Assembly: GCA_013397075.1 (NCBI GenBank)
Contig: VWZS01004498.1
Location: 766,268-830,267 of the forward strand
Reading direction: 5' to 3'
DNA: 64,000 nucleotides
Source of the DNA: Rhabdornis inornatus
Taxonomy: Eukaryota; Chordata; Aves; Passeriformes; Rhabdornithidae
Positions 40,701 to 55,700 of the stretch are shown one piece after another. Position numbers and translations under genes: made by a program. The notes beneath the pieces were generated by a model. It saw nothing but the letters and a program-made list of their open reading frames with translations. It had not been told where the DNA came from and searched no databases. The first letter of the stretch is position 1, and the number at the start of each line of letters is the position of its first letter.

Positions 40701-43700
40701 AGTGTCAAGGAAAACATTCAATGATTGAAAATATCAAACCCAGTATGAATTCATGAACTGACTTCCAACAAACCACTGTCACGGTGTTCAAACATAACTT
40801 TCCAATATACACTCCTAAATTCTGACATCCACTAGTGTAACAATTTGCAAACTTTTCACATTCATACAGTGAATTTTCTGAAGAGCACAGGAAGGATCAC
40901 AGTTCCACCACAGAGATGGTTGCTGTAGGGGAACAGAACAGATATGACACTTGGAATAACAAAGAGGATTAACCGTGGAGACTGTAGAAGGCTATTCCTC
41001 CCTGTTCCTCTTTGGAAACAGTTGAAGAAATAGAAAAATGTCACTCTGTGTTTATCAACAATTCCAATTTTGCATTTGTGAGGAAGATTACCAGAATGAA
41101 CCACCAGTGTTATTTCTTTTGTTTATACAAATTACTGTAACTCAATATGAACCTCAGTCCCATTAAGGGAGGGGGACTTTGACATTTACAGTCTAAACTG
41201 ACTATAGAAACACAGGGTAAAATATAAATTTTGCAATAGCCTCATTGTCATGAGGAAATCAGACATTTCCACCATGTCAAATAAAGTGTATTTAGGACAC
41301 AATACTCTGTGAAAGTTATTTTGTGATGAACAACAAGAAAAAATGGGAAACATTTCATTGACCTTTTTAAAGACAAAGCATCAACATTACAAAAACAGAC
41401 AAATAGCTAAAAGGCCAAAAGTAACATTTAATGAAAGGAAAAAAACAAGAAAAAAATGAAGGCACAAATTCAGATAATTTGAGCCTTTAACTTGTGTGAA
41501 AATGAAGTATCCCCAGAAGAAACACTATATGACAACTTGTGTGTCTATTTCTTACTGAAAAAAGGTTAACAGTATATATTCAAACAATTCCAAATACACT
41601 GACAGCTGAGTGGGAAGTAAGCACAGAATGAGTGCAGTTACATCTTCAACTTTGCCTCCCAGTAATGGGAATTCTGATTCTGGACTCCTAAGAGTAATGC
41701 TATTCCCAATTACATAGTAACATGTAACATAAAAATACTGATATTCTCCCTCACAGCCATGTCCAGCATCCTTGCATCCTTTCATGATGCACTTTCAGTT
41801 GCTGTACCAAAATATTTTTAAAAACTAATTAGAAAATAAAAATATTAATGAGATACAAATTATATAAGGTATTTATTCTAAGCTTCTCATTTAGAAAAAT
41901 TTCTCTAACAATACTATTAATAAAATACAATGGGGAAAATTAGCTATTAAATCACACTTTGAAATGCTCCTGCTGCCCAAAGCCCCTGCAGAGATTTGAC
42001 ATTCTACCAGGGTTACCGGGGCACTCATTTGACTGACAAACTTTTGGAAATCTGCATTTCAATTTCATTTGGAAAGGTTTAAAATGAGTAGAGAACTGAA
42101 CACGACAGTATAATTAAGGTAGAAAGCAAGTCAGAAGGTCATAAGAAGTAAATAATTCAATGTCTTGGGGAGCAAGTTTAATATTCTACTGAGTCATTTT
42201 TCTCATGCCATATTTACCTTTCAAACACTATAATTATTTAATGTATTTTTACTTTCTTATTAACTGACTCACCACAGGCACTGGTAATTTTTCTGTATTT
42301 TTACTGCTCATTTATATTGATTTCTCTTTTATTAACGTTATCACAGGGTAAGTCCATGAAGGGTTCTCACATTTTCATGTGATCTTCAAGATGCAGCTTT
42401 ACTATAGACTGCAGTCAGAAATAAACTGTGAAGTGTACTTGCAACAAGTGTCTGATAATTGCAGAATATTTATCAACACCAATATGGTTAGAGCTCAAAA
42501 TATACGTAAGTTTCTAATTTTCTCTAGCATATGCTAAGAAATTGAAGCAATTCTGAAGGCTGTTCTTCCCTGTACAGGAAGACTCATCTATATCAGCAGC
42601 TGTGCAAGATCATTGCTAAAACAGAATACAAACTTTTTTGGTGGCACAGTGGTAAAGGAGTTTAGCGAAACACTCATAGAGAAATGTGCTAAAGAACTAT
42701 CATCTACAGAGAGCAAAAGAGGAGTTTATACCTTGTAAGTATTTAGACAGTGGTCCTTTAAAGGTGCACCCCTGCACACATGCTCACACACTTGCACTAA
42801 CCCAAGTGCACTTTTGGAGTTGCTGCTCTATTTCAGGTTTTCTTTCAGGCCTTTTTCTGCCTGCCTCTGACAAGCTGTAGCTCTGAGAATTTCTCAATTT
42901 CCATTCTGTGAAGAAGAGGGAAACAGGGGCCTTGATCCAACACACAGGACTTACATTATGATCCAGGACAAGGGAGCATTGTCCTTTGCTTCCCTATAAA
43001 ACACAAGTGATTTTTTTTCAATATTGCATGATCTATATTCTTTAATGACTGAAAAAGACTTGGTGTGCCAGAGGACGGCACAGACTAAGTGTGGAATCCA
43101 CAGCAAGCAATAATGTTACTTAGACGAAGTGGTGCACCTGTCCATTCCTTTCAGGATTAAAATAACTTACGAATGAGTGCTATAAAAGAAGTGAAAATCC
43201 AAATAATTCATACCCTGTACTATGCTTGAAAGCACTTCAGTGGTCTAGCTCTACTCATACGAGCATGCTGCCAGCTAAAATAGTATCCTAAGTGGGTGTA
43301 GGAAAATAGACTTGTTTTGATTCAAAATTGGGAGCTGAAGCACAAAGTCGCCATCTGAATCACCTTTCTTCTTTTTCTGTTTTAATTTCCTCATTGAGCA
43401 TAACTAATCTCTCCTTAGTCTCACAGCACCGGCGAACACTTTTGTAGCGCGATTTCGCTCCAAAAAGATGAGCTTTGTTAGGAACCTTTCAACTCTAACA
43501 AAAAATTTCAATGGTACAATCAACAAAGCCACAGTTAGCTTTTCCATATTCAGAATGGACCAAATAAATAATAATTCAGCTCCAGGAAAAGCTAACACTA
43601 AAGCACTAGGATACCAGTTACTTCCAGCTCCTCTCTGAAAAGAATTAACATGTTGCTTGCCATGACCCACTGAAGACCATGGTCTTAGCATCTTCTCCAG

Positions 43701-46700
43701 AACAGATTTCATCACAAGAGAATATTTATCCTAAAGTGTGATTATCCTTAATTCGATTACCAGAAAAGCTTTTCACCTATAAAGAGTGAGGTACATTTTG
43801 CTTATGGGTCTGATTTTCCCAGTTATTGGATAGAGGTATTCAATCGTAACTGAGGATAGAGAAGCCTGACTCTCAAATGGGCTGACTGAACAATATGAGC
43901 TAAATGAATCAGGACAAAAAGACCCAAACATTAAAAGTGCTGCCCCTTCTTCCCCTCTCGCTGCTGTCAGCAACATCATTTCATAATACTTTTGATATCC
44001 AAAACAAGGTGATTTTGGAAAATGTGTTTGTTTCAGGTGTGCAGACAATCTTCTACGGACCAGTTTCATGGGTCCAAAGGTTTTCAAAACAATTACTCTC
44101 CTTGCTAGGAGTAACACAAATGGATTCTCAAGCTTGCCAGACAAGGACACAATGCTCTATTTTGTGGTTTCAGGAGGTGAGCTTTCCCAGATGTCACTCG
44201 CCCCACTGAGCTTGAAGGAAAGCACTTTCAGACCATTGCAATTCTAAACAAATAAATAGGGAGCTGAAGTTATTATACCTCTGTCAGAATTCTATAAAAC
44301 AGAAAACATTATATGTTTATTTAATGTTCCCAGTCACTTAATAGCTTCAAGTCACTGTGCAGAAGGAAAGCTCTCAATGTCCAACAGCTCCCCAAACTAA
44401 ATAACCTGCCAGTAATTGAGAAATGGACATTTCACAGACCCCTGTGAAACATGCAGAGTACAAGAATCACCCCCAGCTCTCAATGCTCTCCACTATTAAG
44501 ATTTCCTCTTCTAGTATTCACATCCAATTGAAGTTTCTTCCAGTTTGTTTGCACTTGCTATAGACTATTATTACAGATTATTACTACTTTCTCATAACAA
44601 TTAGGATAGCACCTAGGAACTACTTACCCATTAGTCTACAAATTCAGTCAGCCTCTTGCTAAAGGCAGTTTGCAGCTTGAAATCTATAAAGTAGACCATT
44701 GAAATCACCAAGACATAACTATCCCAGTTAAAATGTAGATGCTCTAGTTCATCAAAACCCAAGAAAGACAGGAAGGATACAGGAAGAGTAACCCAAACTT
44801 CTATGTAATTTCACTTATCTGGTGGAGAGACAGTACATTTATTTCCCTAGGAACAGTAATCAGCACAGGAAATACAGAGTTTTCATGGTCTGTACTGCAT
44901 CTTATCATGGATTACACACTAACCATTTCAGAGCTGTTGAGCTATGGACAGCTGCTAGCCAGACACAGAATCTACTCAAAAGGCACAGCCTCCATGGAAG
45001 TGATGTACTTCTTGAGAGAGGGAAGCTTCACTTTTGCCACTGATAGGTATAGTGGCTAAAGAGACTTTTCTCTTAAAAAAGGATATTGTGCCATCAAGGC
45101 TGGGCAGAGCTGACTATTTGGCATAAAAACACAGTGCATCATAATAAAATCATTTAAAACAGAATCTGTGAAAAAAAAAAGAAAGAAAACAGTCAATTAA
45201 GCCTCTGCAAACAGCTTGAGGATTTCAAAGCTGAGTTTTCTTTCACCTGAACTATGTTATTAGCCCTCTGCAGATAATAGAGTACACTTTCTTTGTAGGC
45301 ATTAGGTACAAAAAAGGGTAATGAACAAATATGAGCTAAAATATTAAGCTTTTAGTCTCATCTGCATGAATTTTATTGCATTTATGTTAACCAGCATTTG
45401 CCAGTGTCAAAGAGAAATCTGGCACATCAAAAAGCTCCACATCTGTGCTGAAGTGAAATATTTGGATAGACTTCTCTACAAGTGCAGAGTTCTATGCAAG
45501 GAAGAATTAGGCCTTTCACACCTGGGTACCTAAAAAGGAGCTGTAACATTTGGCTTTAGGAGTTACAATACCAGGCAGCACACTTAGTATATCCTACAAA
45601 GGAGAAAGCAAATAATTTCATTCTTTGCTCATTTCCTAACATTGAGTAGAATATCTAAAAGAGATAAATGGACAGTCAAATTTCTGGCTTTGATTCAAAA
45701 GTATCACAGCTGCTACAATTACATTAAAATGTATATGAACAATAAGACTGACATTTTCTCTGGCAAAACCCAGCAAACTATTTTTTCTGCTAAAATGACC
45801 TCTAGTAGACCTGGTGCAAATCCCAGTTTGCCTTATCTTTGTATTTGTGACAACAAGAAGGATTTATAAAGCCTGGCTGCAGAAGCCAGAATGAGTTTGG
45901 CAGGCTTATATGGAATCGCTGAGAAACAGTGAACACAATACCCCAGGGTGTCATTTCTACAGTGCAACTTTTGAGACAACAGAAACATTTACAAACATTG
46001 TAAGGGATGGCAGATGAAATATGAAAATAACTGCGCAATATAATATTACATTATTGCTTCCACTTGTATAATTCCTATACGAAAATATCTCTCAGTTGAC
46101 AAAACTCACCTCTGGAATGGCAGCACTTTTTTATTGTAATACCCAGAGCAAACTGGTTTTTAAATACTCTTTAACTAAAGGAATGCATAAACAAAAAATT
46201 CAGTTTTCCAGCATTCTGTGATCCTATATCCTAAAAATAACTTTATGAATTGTGACACATTATATTGTACTGGGATATAGGTACAATCTTGCCACAGTAT
46301 GTTTTGGCAAAAAGTTCTAAAGTATTTTTAAAATAACTTGGTTTTGAAAAATATATAATACATGCATACTGCAGATGACAAATTCGTGATTATGCAGCTG
46401 CAAGCCTGAAGAACAATATTCTGCTTGTAATTCTAGTAAACAGGTACCTATGGAAAGGATTGCTTTTCTTCCGTCTTTGAAGCAGTGAAAACATACACTT
46501 TTAAAGGATTTCTGTAATTTTTCAACTATTCCATCATTTATGGACCACTATACAGGTTTCTCCCATACTATGAGGCCAATAACAGATAAACTGGATTTAA
46601 GAACATTTTTGAATATATACTTAGCAGACATCTGTAGTGCAAAAAGAACCTGCAAAAGCAATGTTAGGTAGTTTAATATATGTCTATGCATTACTTTACG

Positions 46701-49700
46701 AGAATTATGAGGATTTTTTGTGTCTGACTCTTCAAAAATTAAAATACTTACTAAAATGTAAGTCTGCAAATATGAATATCCCTAGATGTAAATTCTCTGT
46801 TCTCTTTACATTATTGAAAAGCAGCCCATTAAGTGCAGAAGCAGCAACCTGCATTCTTGCGACTCAGCCCATGCTGTGCTGAGTTCTTCTCCTTTGAGTA
46901 ACAACTCTTTTTTCCTTGCACATGGGAAAGTATCACAAACACAAAATTCAAATTGTGATACTTTAAATGTGATACAAAGATTTGAGAACACTTATACTAG
47001 CACAATGTAATGTCTGGAGGTATCAAGCTATTTCACAGTATTAAAGTGACCTCCAGAACAAGAAGTACGATCACTAATGGGGTTCTCTGTCCAGGCCTTA
47101 TGGTTGTGCCTAATTAAAGTTGTAACTGCTGGCCTGGCACCTTGGAGGATTTTGCTGTTCTACTATGACCTTAAATTACAAATACGATAGAGCAGGCTTG
47201 GAAAAGTGGATTGCAACTTTTAATCCTGGATTTCCTTAATTCTCTTGGGGTTGTTTCAGAGCAGTAGACAGTTCTTCTTCTGGGAAAAACTACCAGTAGG
47301 TGCTTTTCAAAGCATCAAATTGCAGTGTTCCCCCAGCAAATTCATCTTATGGGGTAATAATAAAACAGCTTCTGCCATGTAGATACCTGTTGCTTCATTT
47401 AAAGTTGCTTCAAGGCGCATGGTTTCTAGAAAGTGCTCTAAAATTTTCTCTGGGGTTCCTGACATCACAATATACCTGAGGGAGGGAAAGGAGCAGTTAG
47501 CATCTCATAGCCAAAAGAGCTAATCAAGAAATAATTGTGTACCAGCAAGAAGATCAGGACTGTTGTGCTGCTGTGTGCCAAACACCTGCTCTGACCAGAA
47601 TTTCTGTGTGCTTAGGACAAAACCATTCACAATCTTTGCTGGCTTCCCCCCTGTAAACATAGGAGCAGTTCCTAGGTTTCATTCTCCACCCTGCCCAGGG
47701 ATGAGAGACAGCCCCCTCCTCACACAAGTACTTCAGTGTAAACCACCACGGTTACACCACAATCAGATGAGCTGCAATGGTCCAAACTCAGAGAAGTACA
47801 AGCAGAAATGCTCCGCCACTGAGAATAAATATCTCAGTAACAACAGCAACTTGCAGTCATTAAAGGGTCTTAACAGACTCATTACGAGTCTGAAATAAGA
47901 ACTAGTGTGTATCAGTGTCAGAGCAAGGAAACAATTTCCTTCAGCATCACTGACAGAGGTTGGTCTGGGAAGATGGGGGACAGATATGAAATAACATATA
48001 TCTTCAAATTTGTTCAATGCCTTGCATAGCTGAAGTGTTTCAAGTCGATAAACTGAAGATTGCACCATTTCCTGGAATTAATTTAGTGAGGTGAGAGAAC
48101 TAGTGCAACAGCCAGGTTTCAGGTTTTTCTGCTTCATGCAAAAACACTGGCAAGATTTTAAGTACCAGCAGAATATCATATGATATTGGAGAACTTGTCC
48201 ATCTTTTTTTTCTCTTTCCTCACAGATCAGATTTTTTTATATTTTCCTCCATTTTTTCAATCTTTGCATCTTTTTTTTCTTTCTTTTTTTTTTTTTTCAG
48301 AATTCAACTGATAAAGTATGAAACTTAAAAAAATAAAAGAAAAAAAAGAGAGAAAAAAACCCTGAGAAGTGAAGATACTCTGCTCCTGCTGAGAAATAAG
48401 TGGTGGAGCTGAGCTCCTGGGAGCTCCTCCTCACTTTGAGCACTGACCGTCACAGTTCTTTTACCTGCCAACCTCTTTGGAAGAACTGTATTGATGTCCC
48501 AAGAACACAAACACTTGTTAAGCCGGTGCACATTCTCACAGAGATACTAACCAAGTATCTAAGTGAGTGAAGCAGAGAAATCACAGGTTGCTGTACTCTG
48601 AATATGAAAGTGAAAATGAACAGTGAAGCGACTTGCAGGGCTGCTGAATTCATCCTGCATGAGTGTGATCACCCATAAAGAGTTAGATCTTGGGAGTGGT
48701 AACTTCAGAGCCAGTCCTCCCAAGTGAAACTGTCACTGCTTGAAAGCACAGCTCGGGGAGCTGCATAGGAGCTCTGTCTTCTCCATAGAGGAGGCAGTGG
48801 AATCCAAACTGTAACCAAAAGGATCTACTTCCAAAGTGAAGTTTTCCCCAAGGCCAAGATGAGAAAACTAGTTTCTTCCTGAGATGAGGTGCCTGTTAAG
48901 CTTCTCTTTCGGGCAGTCATTTTCAAAAATAGTGAACACTCAACTAACACATCCCAGTAACATTGGCGATCTTGGTTTGGACTCTCAAACATAAATGCAG
49001 CCACTTATTCTATTTACTAAGAAAAGAAACATCATCCTCAAACCCAGTGAACTCACGTTGAAGACTTTAAACATAAAGACACTGCCAACAGTATTAAAAA
49101 AGTAATCCAACTGGTGAAAAGCAGACAGTGAACCTTCAGGGCAACTTCCTCTTTTCAGAAACTTATGTCTATTGGTCATAGCTATCAGCAAAAGCTCTTG
49201 CCGGCACATAGTACCCAAAACCTGACCAAATGAGTAAAATATTTACAGAAATGAAATTCTGAGCTTTACCTGAAAATATTCCTGGTATGTAAGACCAAGT
49301 ACAGCCTAACTTAATCATTTATCATTAATATCTCTGGCTACTTTTATCAAATTTAAAAAAAAATATATATAAATAAATAATACAAGTAACACTGGTGCAA
49401 AGAGTTTGCAAGGAAGGCAGTATATGGAACTTTCACCTTTGGAAGCATAAAAAATGTCTCAGACCCAAGAAAATGGATTTAAATCTGTGACCAAGTTGCT
49501 GTGCATTGCAGTTGCTGATGCAAATCCACTGGCTACAGTCAAGTTCCCCTCATGCAGACAAAGAAATCTTGTGTAAGGGTGCACAGTTACCTGGCAGCAT
49601 AGATTGTTTTTCTAGATGTTTTAATAGATCAAGTGAAAAATGAAATAGAAGTTCTTGAAAAATGTGAAATGTGTATATTAAATGCAAGAAATGGTTTCTT

Positions 49701-52700
49701 CGATCTTCACAGATATTTATAAATCTTTGCATTCAGCCACGCACATAAAATAAGTATATGAAATCCCAGATGAGATAAAAACTGTACCCAAAGTATTACA
49801 CAATAAATTAGCTATTTTTTGAGAGAAAGTGAGGTTCAAGCTAAAGGATTAAAAACTTGTCTAAATTGTTTGAATGCTTCTGAAGAAAATTGTGTATCCA
49901 TTTGCAAATAACACATTTACAAAGCCCTTAGGGGTTTTACCAACATTTGGAATGATAATAGCCTCACTCTACTCTTATCACAGTAGTATCCAAACAGAAT
50001 TGTACTTCTTCCCTTTCAGTAAGAAAGGAAAATATAGTTAATATTGTTATTACAGTGCTAAACTATTTTGTAAGATAAGCTCTGCAACTTTCATTGCATG
50101 AGATCTTAGTTTTGTATATAAATTGTGCATAGCAAACTCTTATTAGCATCTAAAGTTCAAAATAGAAAAAAAATATACATACTTAACAATAAAACAATGT
50201 ATGCTCCTCAAGTCTTTTACACAGTAACTCAGATTAATAAGGTTTCATCAATCTCCATGCTTAGTCTATTTGGAAGCTACTACTTGAGCTAAGTATTTAC
50301 ACTGAGATCTTCAGGGAATTAACTGTGTAAAGACACAGAGCTGGTGTGCTGCTAGAAATGGATATATTATTGAGTATGGGTCATGTGCTGATGACTAAAA
50401 AAAGAAAACTTTATATGCACTGCAGTCTTCCACTGAAAGGGAATATGCTATTGTTTGGATAATAGTAGCATTTAAAAAGGTTAATAATTGTCTGACATTT
50501 GCACTACTGAATGAAAACATACTTGTGCTGCGGCTGTGAATTTCCTTGATTAGAAATTCTGTTTCCTGCTGGGATCTTCTCCAACACCAAGACATCTTGA
50601 TCATGTTCTTTGAGTCTTACTGTATTTGCTTCCACATCCTGCAAGACAAGTTACCTTTAATAAATGTGACTGCACCTGATTTGGGTGATTAGTTACTCTA
50701 ACAAACTGCATGACTTTCAAACACAAAAGACTGGTGTTGGTTCTTTCCCCCTGTATTTATCTGTCTTTATTCTGTTTTCCTCACAGGCAGAATCATGATG
50801 GAAGCACTGGCACCGAGGCAAGAAGCAGAGAATTGTGGGAGAGACTAGAGCAAGAACTATGTTAAAAATCTCCATTTTATGGAGACGTCAAATTAAAAAG
50901 TTTGCTGAAAAACAGTCTCTCCACAACTTGCCATATGTAATGTAATCTCTATTCTCACTTTTATACAAACACTATTTTCTACAATCTGACTTTTCTCTAA
51001 AATAAAATAATTTTTAAAAAAAGAAAATTGCATTTAAGAATAGGAAGTCTTAGCTCAGTAAACTTGTCATTTTCTACTACCAGCTCACTCATAGTAGAAA
51101 ACTAAATAGTTAAGTGTAATGTGCATTCAAAAAACACAGATAAAAATTAGTAAGACCATGGAACTGGATCTTCTTTGAAGTATAGACCAAAGCATAACCA
51201 GTTGTAAGTCTTCACAGCCAACCCAACCTTACTGCCAAAGGGATCCTCATTCCCTTTTGTACAGTAACTACAAGTAATTTTTCTAGTGGAGCACCCCTTC
51301 TGGACTGCTTTTATTGCCGCAATACTGGGCATATATAGGATAAAATACAGGATGATACTAGTTTTGACTTCCTCTACTATGAATGACCACAAAATATTCT
51401 GAAATTACAGAATTACAGTTGGACTTTGGAATACATTTACCCCAAAATGAGTAACTGTAAAATTAGTCTGGGAATATCTTTCTAGAGTTCTCTGATAAAG
51501 ACATCTGTGTAAAGACATCTATAACTTACTCCACTTGCCACTTGATTCTGCCTTGAAACTCTTGAATTTAATGTACGTGACACTGACCTATGTGGCAGAA
51601 GGGGTGATCTTGTTTTTTTTCAATATTTGGACAGAATATTACCAAGAAATCCTGGGCAGTATAAGGAAAAACTGAGCAGGGCAAATGCTAGATTATAGAA
51701 TGTGAGAGACAGAAAGATTCCATTTGGTCACATTTTCATATTTGGGCTAGGAACTGAGAAAGGAAAGGTGATGAACATATTCTTTACCTGACCTTCTAGA
51801 CTGTTGCATCCCTGTTACACAATTAGGCTTACTACAAACAAGATTTTTAATATTAATATATTCATAGAAATGACAACTCTGAGAAAAACTTGCCAAGTTC
51901 TGATATCACACTGAGGGCAGCCCTTCCCACTCTTACCCTAAGGATCCTGTTGAAGTCCTCCTTATCTACTCTCAAGAAGTGGCAGTTGTCTTCCCTCAGT
52001 ACAATGGATGCTGCTCTGGGAGCATCATTCACAAGTGCCAACTTGCCAAAATCATCTCCTTCGTGTAGAGTACATACCACACCCTGCACAGAGCAAAACA
52101 TTTACAAGCAGAAACCCATCATTACTCCGGATTCTATTGAAAGTCCTTGTACAAACACTGGACTTCACAATCAAATACCAAAACAAATCTGTTTGGCAGG
52201 AAATCAACAGCCAAAATAATGACTAGGAAACAATACTTGATAGCTGGTTATTACTATTACTAAAGAGAGGCAAGAACAGAAAAGAATCAGCTTGTTCTCT
52301 GAAATTTCATTTAGCTTGAAGGACTCTTCTCAGCCTGCTGAAGACAGAAAGTTGTCAACTATTTTGTTTTTTATTTATAGAGGCCCTAAAAAGTAAAATC
52401 AAGTTTGCAGAAGTAACACAGAACAACACATCTCCAGCTGTTGAACATCAGCAGCGCTCCGTTTCCTTCAATTTACAGTATCAGAGGATCTGGCCCACAC
52501 AGTGATGTGAAAAATGTGGCTAAATATGTGTTACTTAGGAAGAGACTTAGCACTATGGCCCCTGTGCTAGATTTTGGCGAAATGCTTTGTTTTAAAATGG
52601 AGGATTCTCAGTCACCAAATGAGAAACCAATAGAGAAGCAGGGTTTTTAAAGACTCAAGGGATTCCTGTGTACCAAGATCTACTTTTTTGCCTTGAAAAA

Positions 52701-55700
52701 TCTCTCTCATAAAGAGGAAATTTAATAAAGATGCTTTTTCGTCTACGGCTTAACTAAAATGAATAGCTGGCATAAATTTGGAAGAAGTTAATCTGACCTG
52801 AGAACCACCAGTCACAAAGCAGTATTTTTGTCAGACATGCATGAGAACAGTTAGTCATCCAAATGCATGACAAAATGGTGGTAAAGGGATGGGGCAAAAC
52901 CCCCATGAGAGAGAAGTCTGGCAATTCACCAAATTCCAGCAAATTACTTTGCCCTAAAGATACTGATGTAACTGTGATGGATTATATTCAGAAACTGTGT
53001 AATATATCCCAAAATTATAGAGCAATCTACTGGAAGTATAATCAGTGAAACCACTGGATCATTTTTTAATAAAATTACAATCTATTTGTTTTGTCAGACA
53101 AGGCAATTTTTCTCTAAATTAAACTGTATTCCTTCAAAGTTTACTCTTACAATTTCATTAATAACTATCATATAAAATAGCTTCTGAAAAAAATACCTTG
53201 CCGTAAATGACTACGTTTACTGATCCCTTTAGGATAATGTACCAAGAAGTACCTTCTTCTCCCTGATTAAATACTACAAGAGAGAGAAAAGATTTTATTA
53301 TTAGAATATAGTTATTCAAAATATGGCCAGATTTTGCACCCAATAAAATTCAAGATAACTGTACAGTCATATAAATGTCTACGTTATAAAAGGGTACACT
53401 ATGATTTTAAAAGCAATTGCCTTCAGAATTTAGAAAGAAGAATTCATACCCATATAGTAGTTATTTTATTACACTGATGTGAAAGTTGCTTTTGTTCCAA
53501 CAACTACTTTATCAATATGTCAGGTTATCAATTACTAATTAGCACACAGGTTGGATCCCACTAGTTGTAACCTAGTTCTCTAGTGACTGTGAATTTAATA
53601 TTCATTTGCTAAAATGTCTCAGTATTAACAAGTCTGAGTAATTTACCATTTTAAATCCCTTATTTTGTGCAGGATGATTTTTTAAAATGCCAGATTATAT
53701 TAAAACACATTTTAAATAGAGGTTGGTCAAACCAAAAATTCTAGATAAAAACACACCCAAATTGTAGGTGATACATACACTCAAGGATACAGAATTAATT
53801 TTAGTACTGTCCTTGCATTTGGCAACAGATTAAGCTAACATTATTACCCTAAGTTTTAAATATGAAGTGACAATCAAGTTTGAAGGGTGCATGCAAGTTT
53901 TGCTCTTGTCATTCAAACATTAGGAATTTAAATGTTCACAGCACAGGTAAGAAAGACATCTGACAGGACTCCATCTACTTACAGACTGTTCCTGCTTTGG
54001 GATGTGACTCAAAAATGAGGACACCTGCTAATTCTCGTTTTACCTTAAAATAGAGAGAGAAATTATTGTTATTATATGTATTTCATTCCTCCTGGTGATG
54101 AGGTCACACAATACAGCCCCACTGTACTTTCCTTCCCTCTGCATCACTGATTAGTCATTGATCTGCTTCATCTGATTTCCTAATTCCTATTGACTGGCTT
54201 CACAGAGCTACATTTCCTGGCTCCAAATGGCTCAGACAAGGGCATCTTTAAGATATGGGTCTCCACATCTTTCTTTGTACACACACGTATGTGAAATGAT
54301 CATCAACAATTAAAAGACTTGAAGAGAGTTTCAAATGGTAATAGTTGATCTGTTACAGGAGATAGCTAGCAATTGTCAATTACTCCATGGAAGTATTCCT
54401 GCTCTCTCCTGAGAAATCTGGCTCAGACTGATCTAAGTCTGTCTGCTTCTGCTGTGTCAAGCTGTGGGGCACAGCCATCTGGACTTGCTGAATCCCCTCT
54501 CTACCTCATAGCTTCCCAGGCAAAGCATCCAGCTCACCACTTCTTGCAGGAACTGGAGAACGTGACACTGCCCTTGGTGTCAGCCAGCTCCATGCTGGGT
54601 TTATTTTGCCCTTGGTGTGATGAGCTATGACTGACTGGGCAGCTGTCTCTAGTGAGACACTGCTTACAACTGATTTTTGTCACTGCAAACATTGGGTTAC
54701 TGCCACAAAAAAGCACTAGCACTGGGAATCTCGTATGATCCTGAGCTCTTCTGTGTGCTTTAGGTTTCTCTTTCTACAACCACAAGTCTCCAAGGACTTA
54801 GAGGCCAATTTCCAAGCAGCAGGATCCATGTATTCTGAGAATGGCAGCTGGTGACAAGCCATTCTTCAGAGGTACTACCTACTTCAGTGTAACTTAACCA
54901 TGCCAAATACAGATCAAAAGCTGGCTTCAATATGTATTAACCAGTAGTATTTTCACACCACTATCTCATTTGTTTAAATTTTTTTTTAAAATTTAGGCTA
55001 TGAAGAAAGACTTGGGAAGGAACTCTCAAAATTCTGGGCACAATCCAGATGAGAATCTGATGGCTGCGTCTCCTAAGATGGGTGGAAAAATTTGGGCGCT
55101 GATGTACTTAAAGGTATCCACCCAACCTTGGTGCTCAGGCACCAAGTACAAACATACCACATCAGCCACCTCTCCTAGAACTCTTTCCTGACAATCAGGG
55201 AAAAGCACTCCCTTTCTTCAGCCTGGAGAAAAAGAGAGCTAAATAGAGGTATTTGGACAGGGTTTTTTAAAGTACACTGACCAGTGAACACACTCAGAGG
55301 CCTGTGATTTCTGTAACACTTAGCTCACCAAACTCCTTTATGACTTCTGCTCAAAGGCAATGATACATTCATAAGGCCAGGAATACAACCCCATCAGCAC
55401 TGCTCTGCACATAGCAGAGAGCATTCCTATCCATTTATATCCTCAGATGTCTTCTCAGTTGATTCAGTCATTGGCCTTCGCAGTGAATGAATCCACTTGA
55501 CGAAGCCCAAAGTTTGACTTGTTTTTAACACTGTATTATATAATTGTTTGTCATTTGTACATTAACTTCACAGGCTTCTCTAGCAGGAATTAGTTCATCA
55601 CCATGAGACTTGAACTTTATCTGTTTTACTTTCTACTGCTTTTGGCATATCTAGAAAACTTATCCCTTTAGAAATTATGCCTTACTTAAAATAAATTAAA

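Noticed and set aside
43404..44150. Two minus-strand ORFs of 103 and 125 codons in the U12 intron
   Set aside because: No recognisable motif, no matching splice phase to the RAPGEF4 exons, and the neighbouring exons join perfectly without them.
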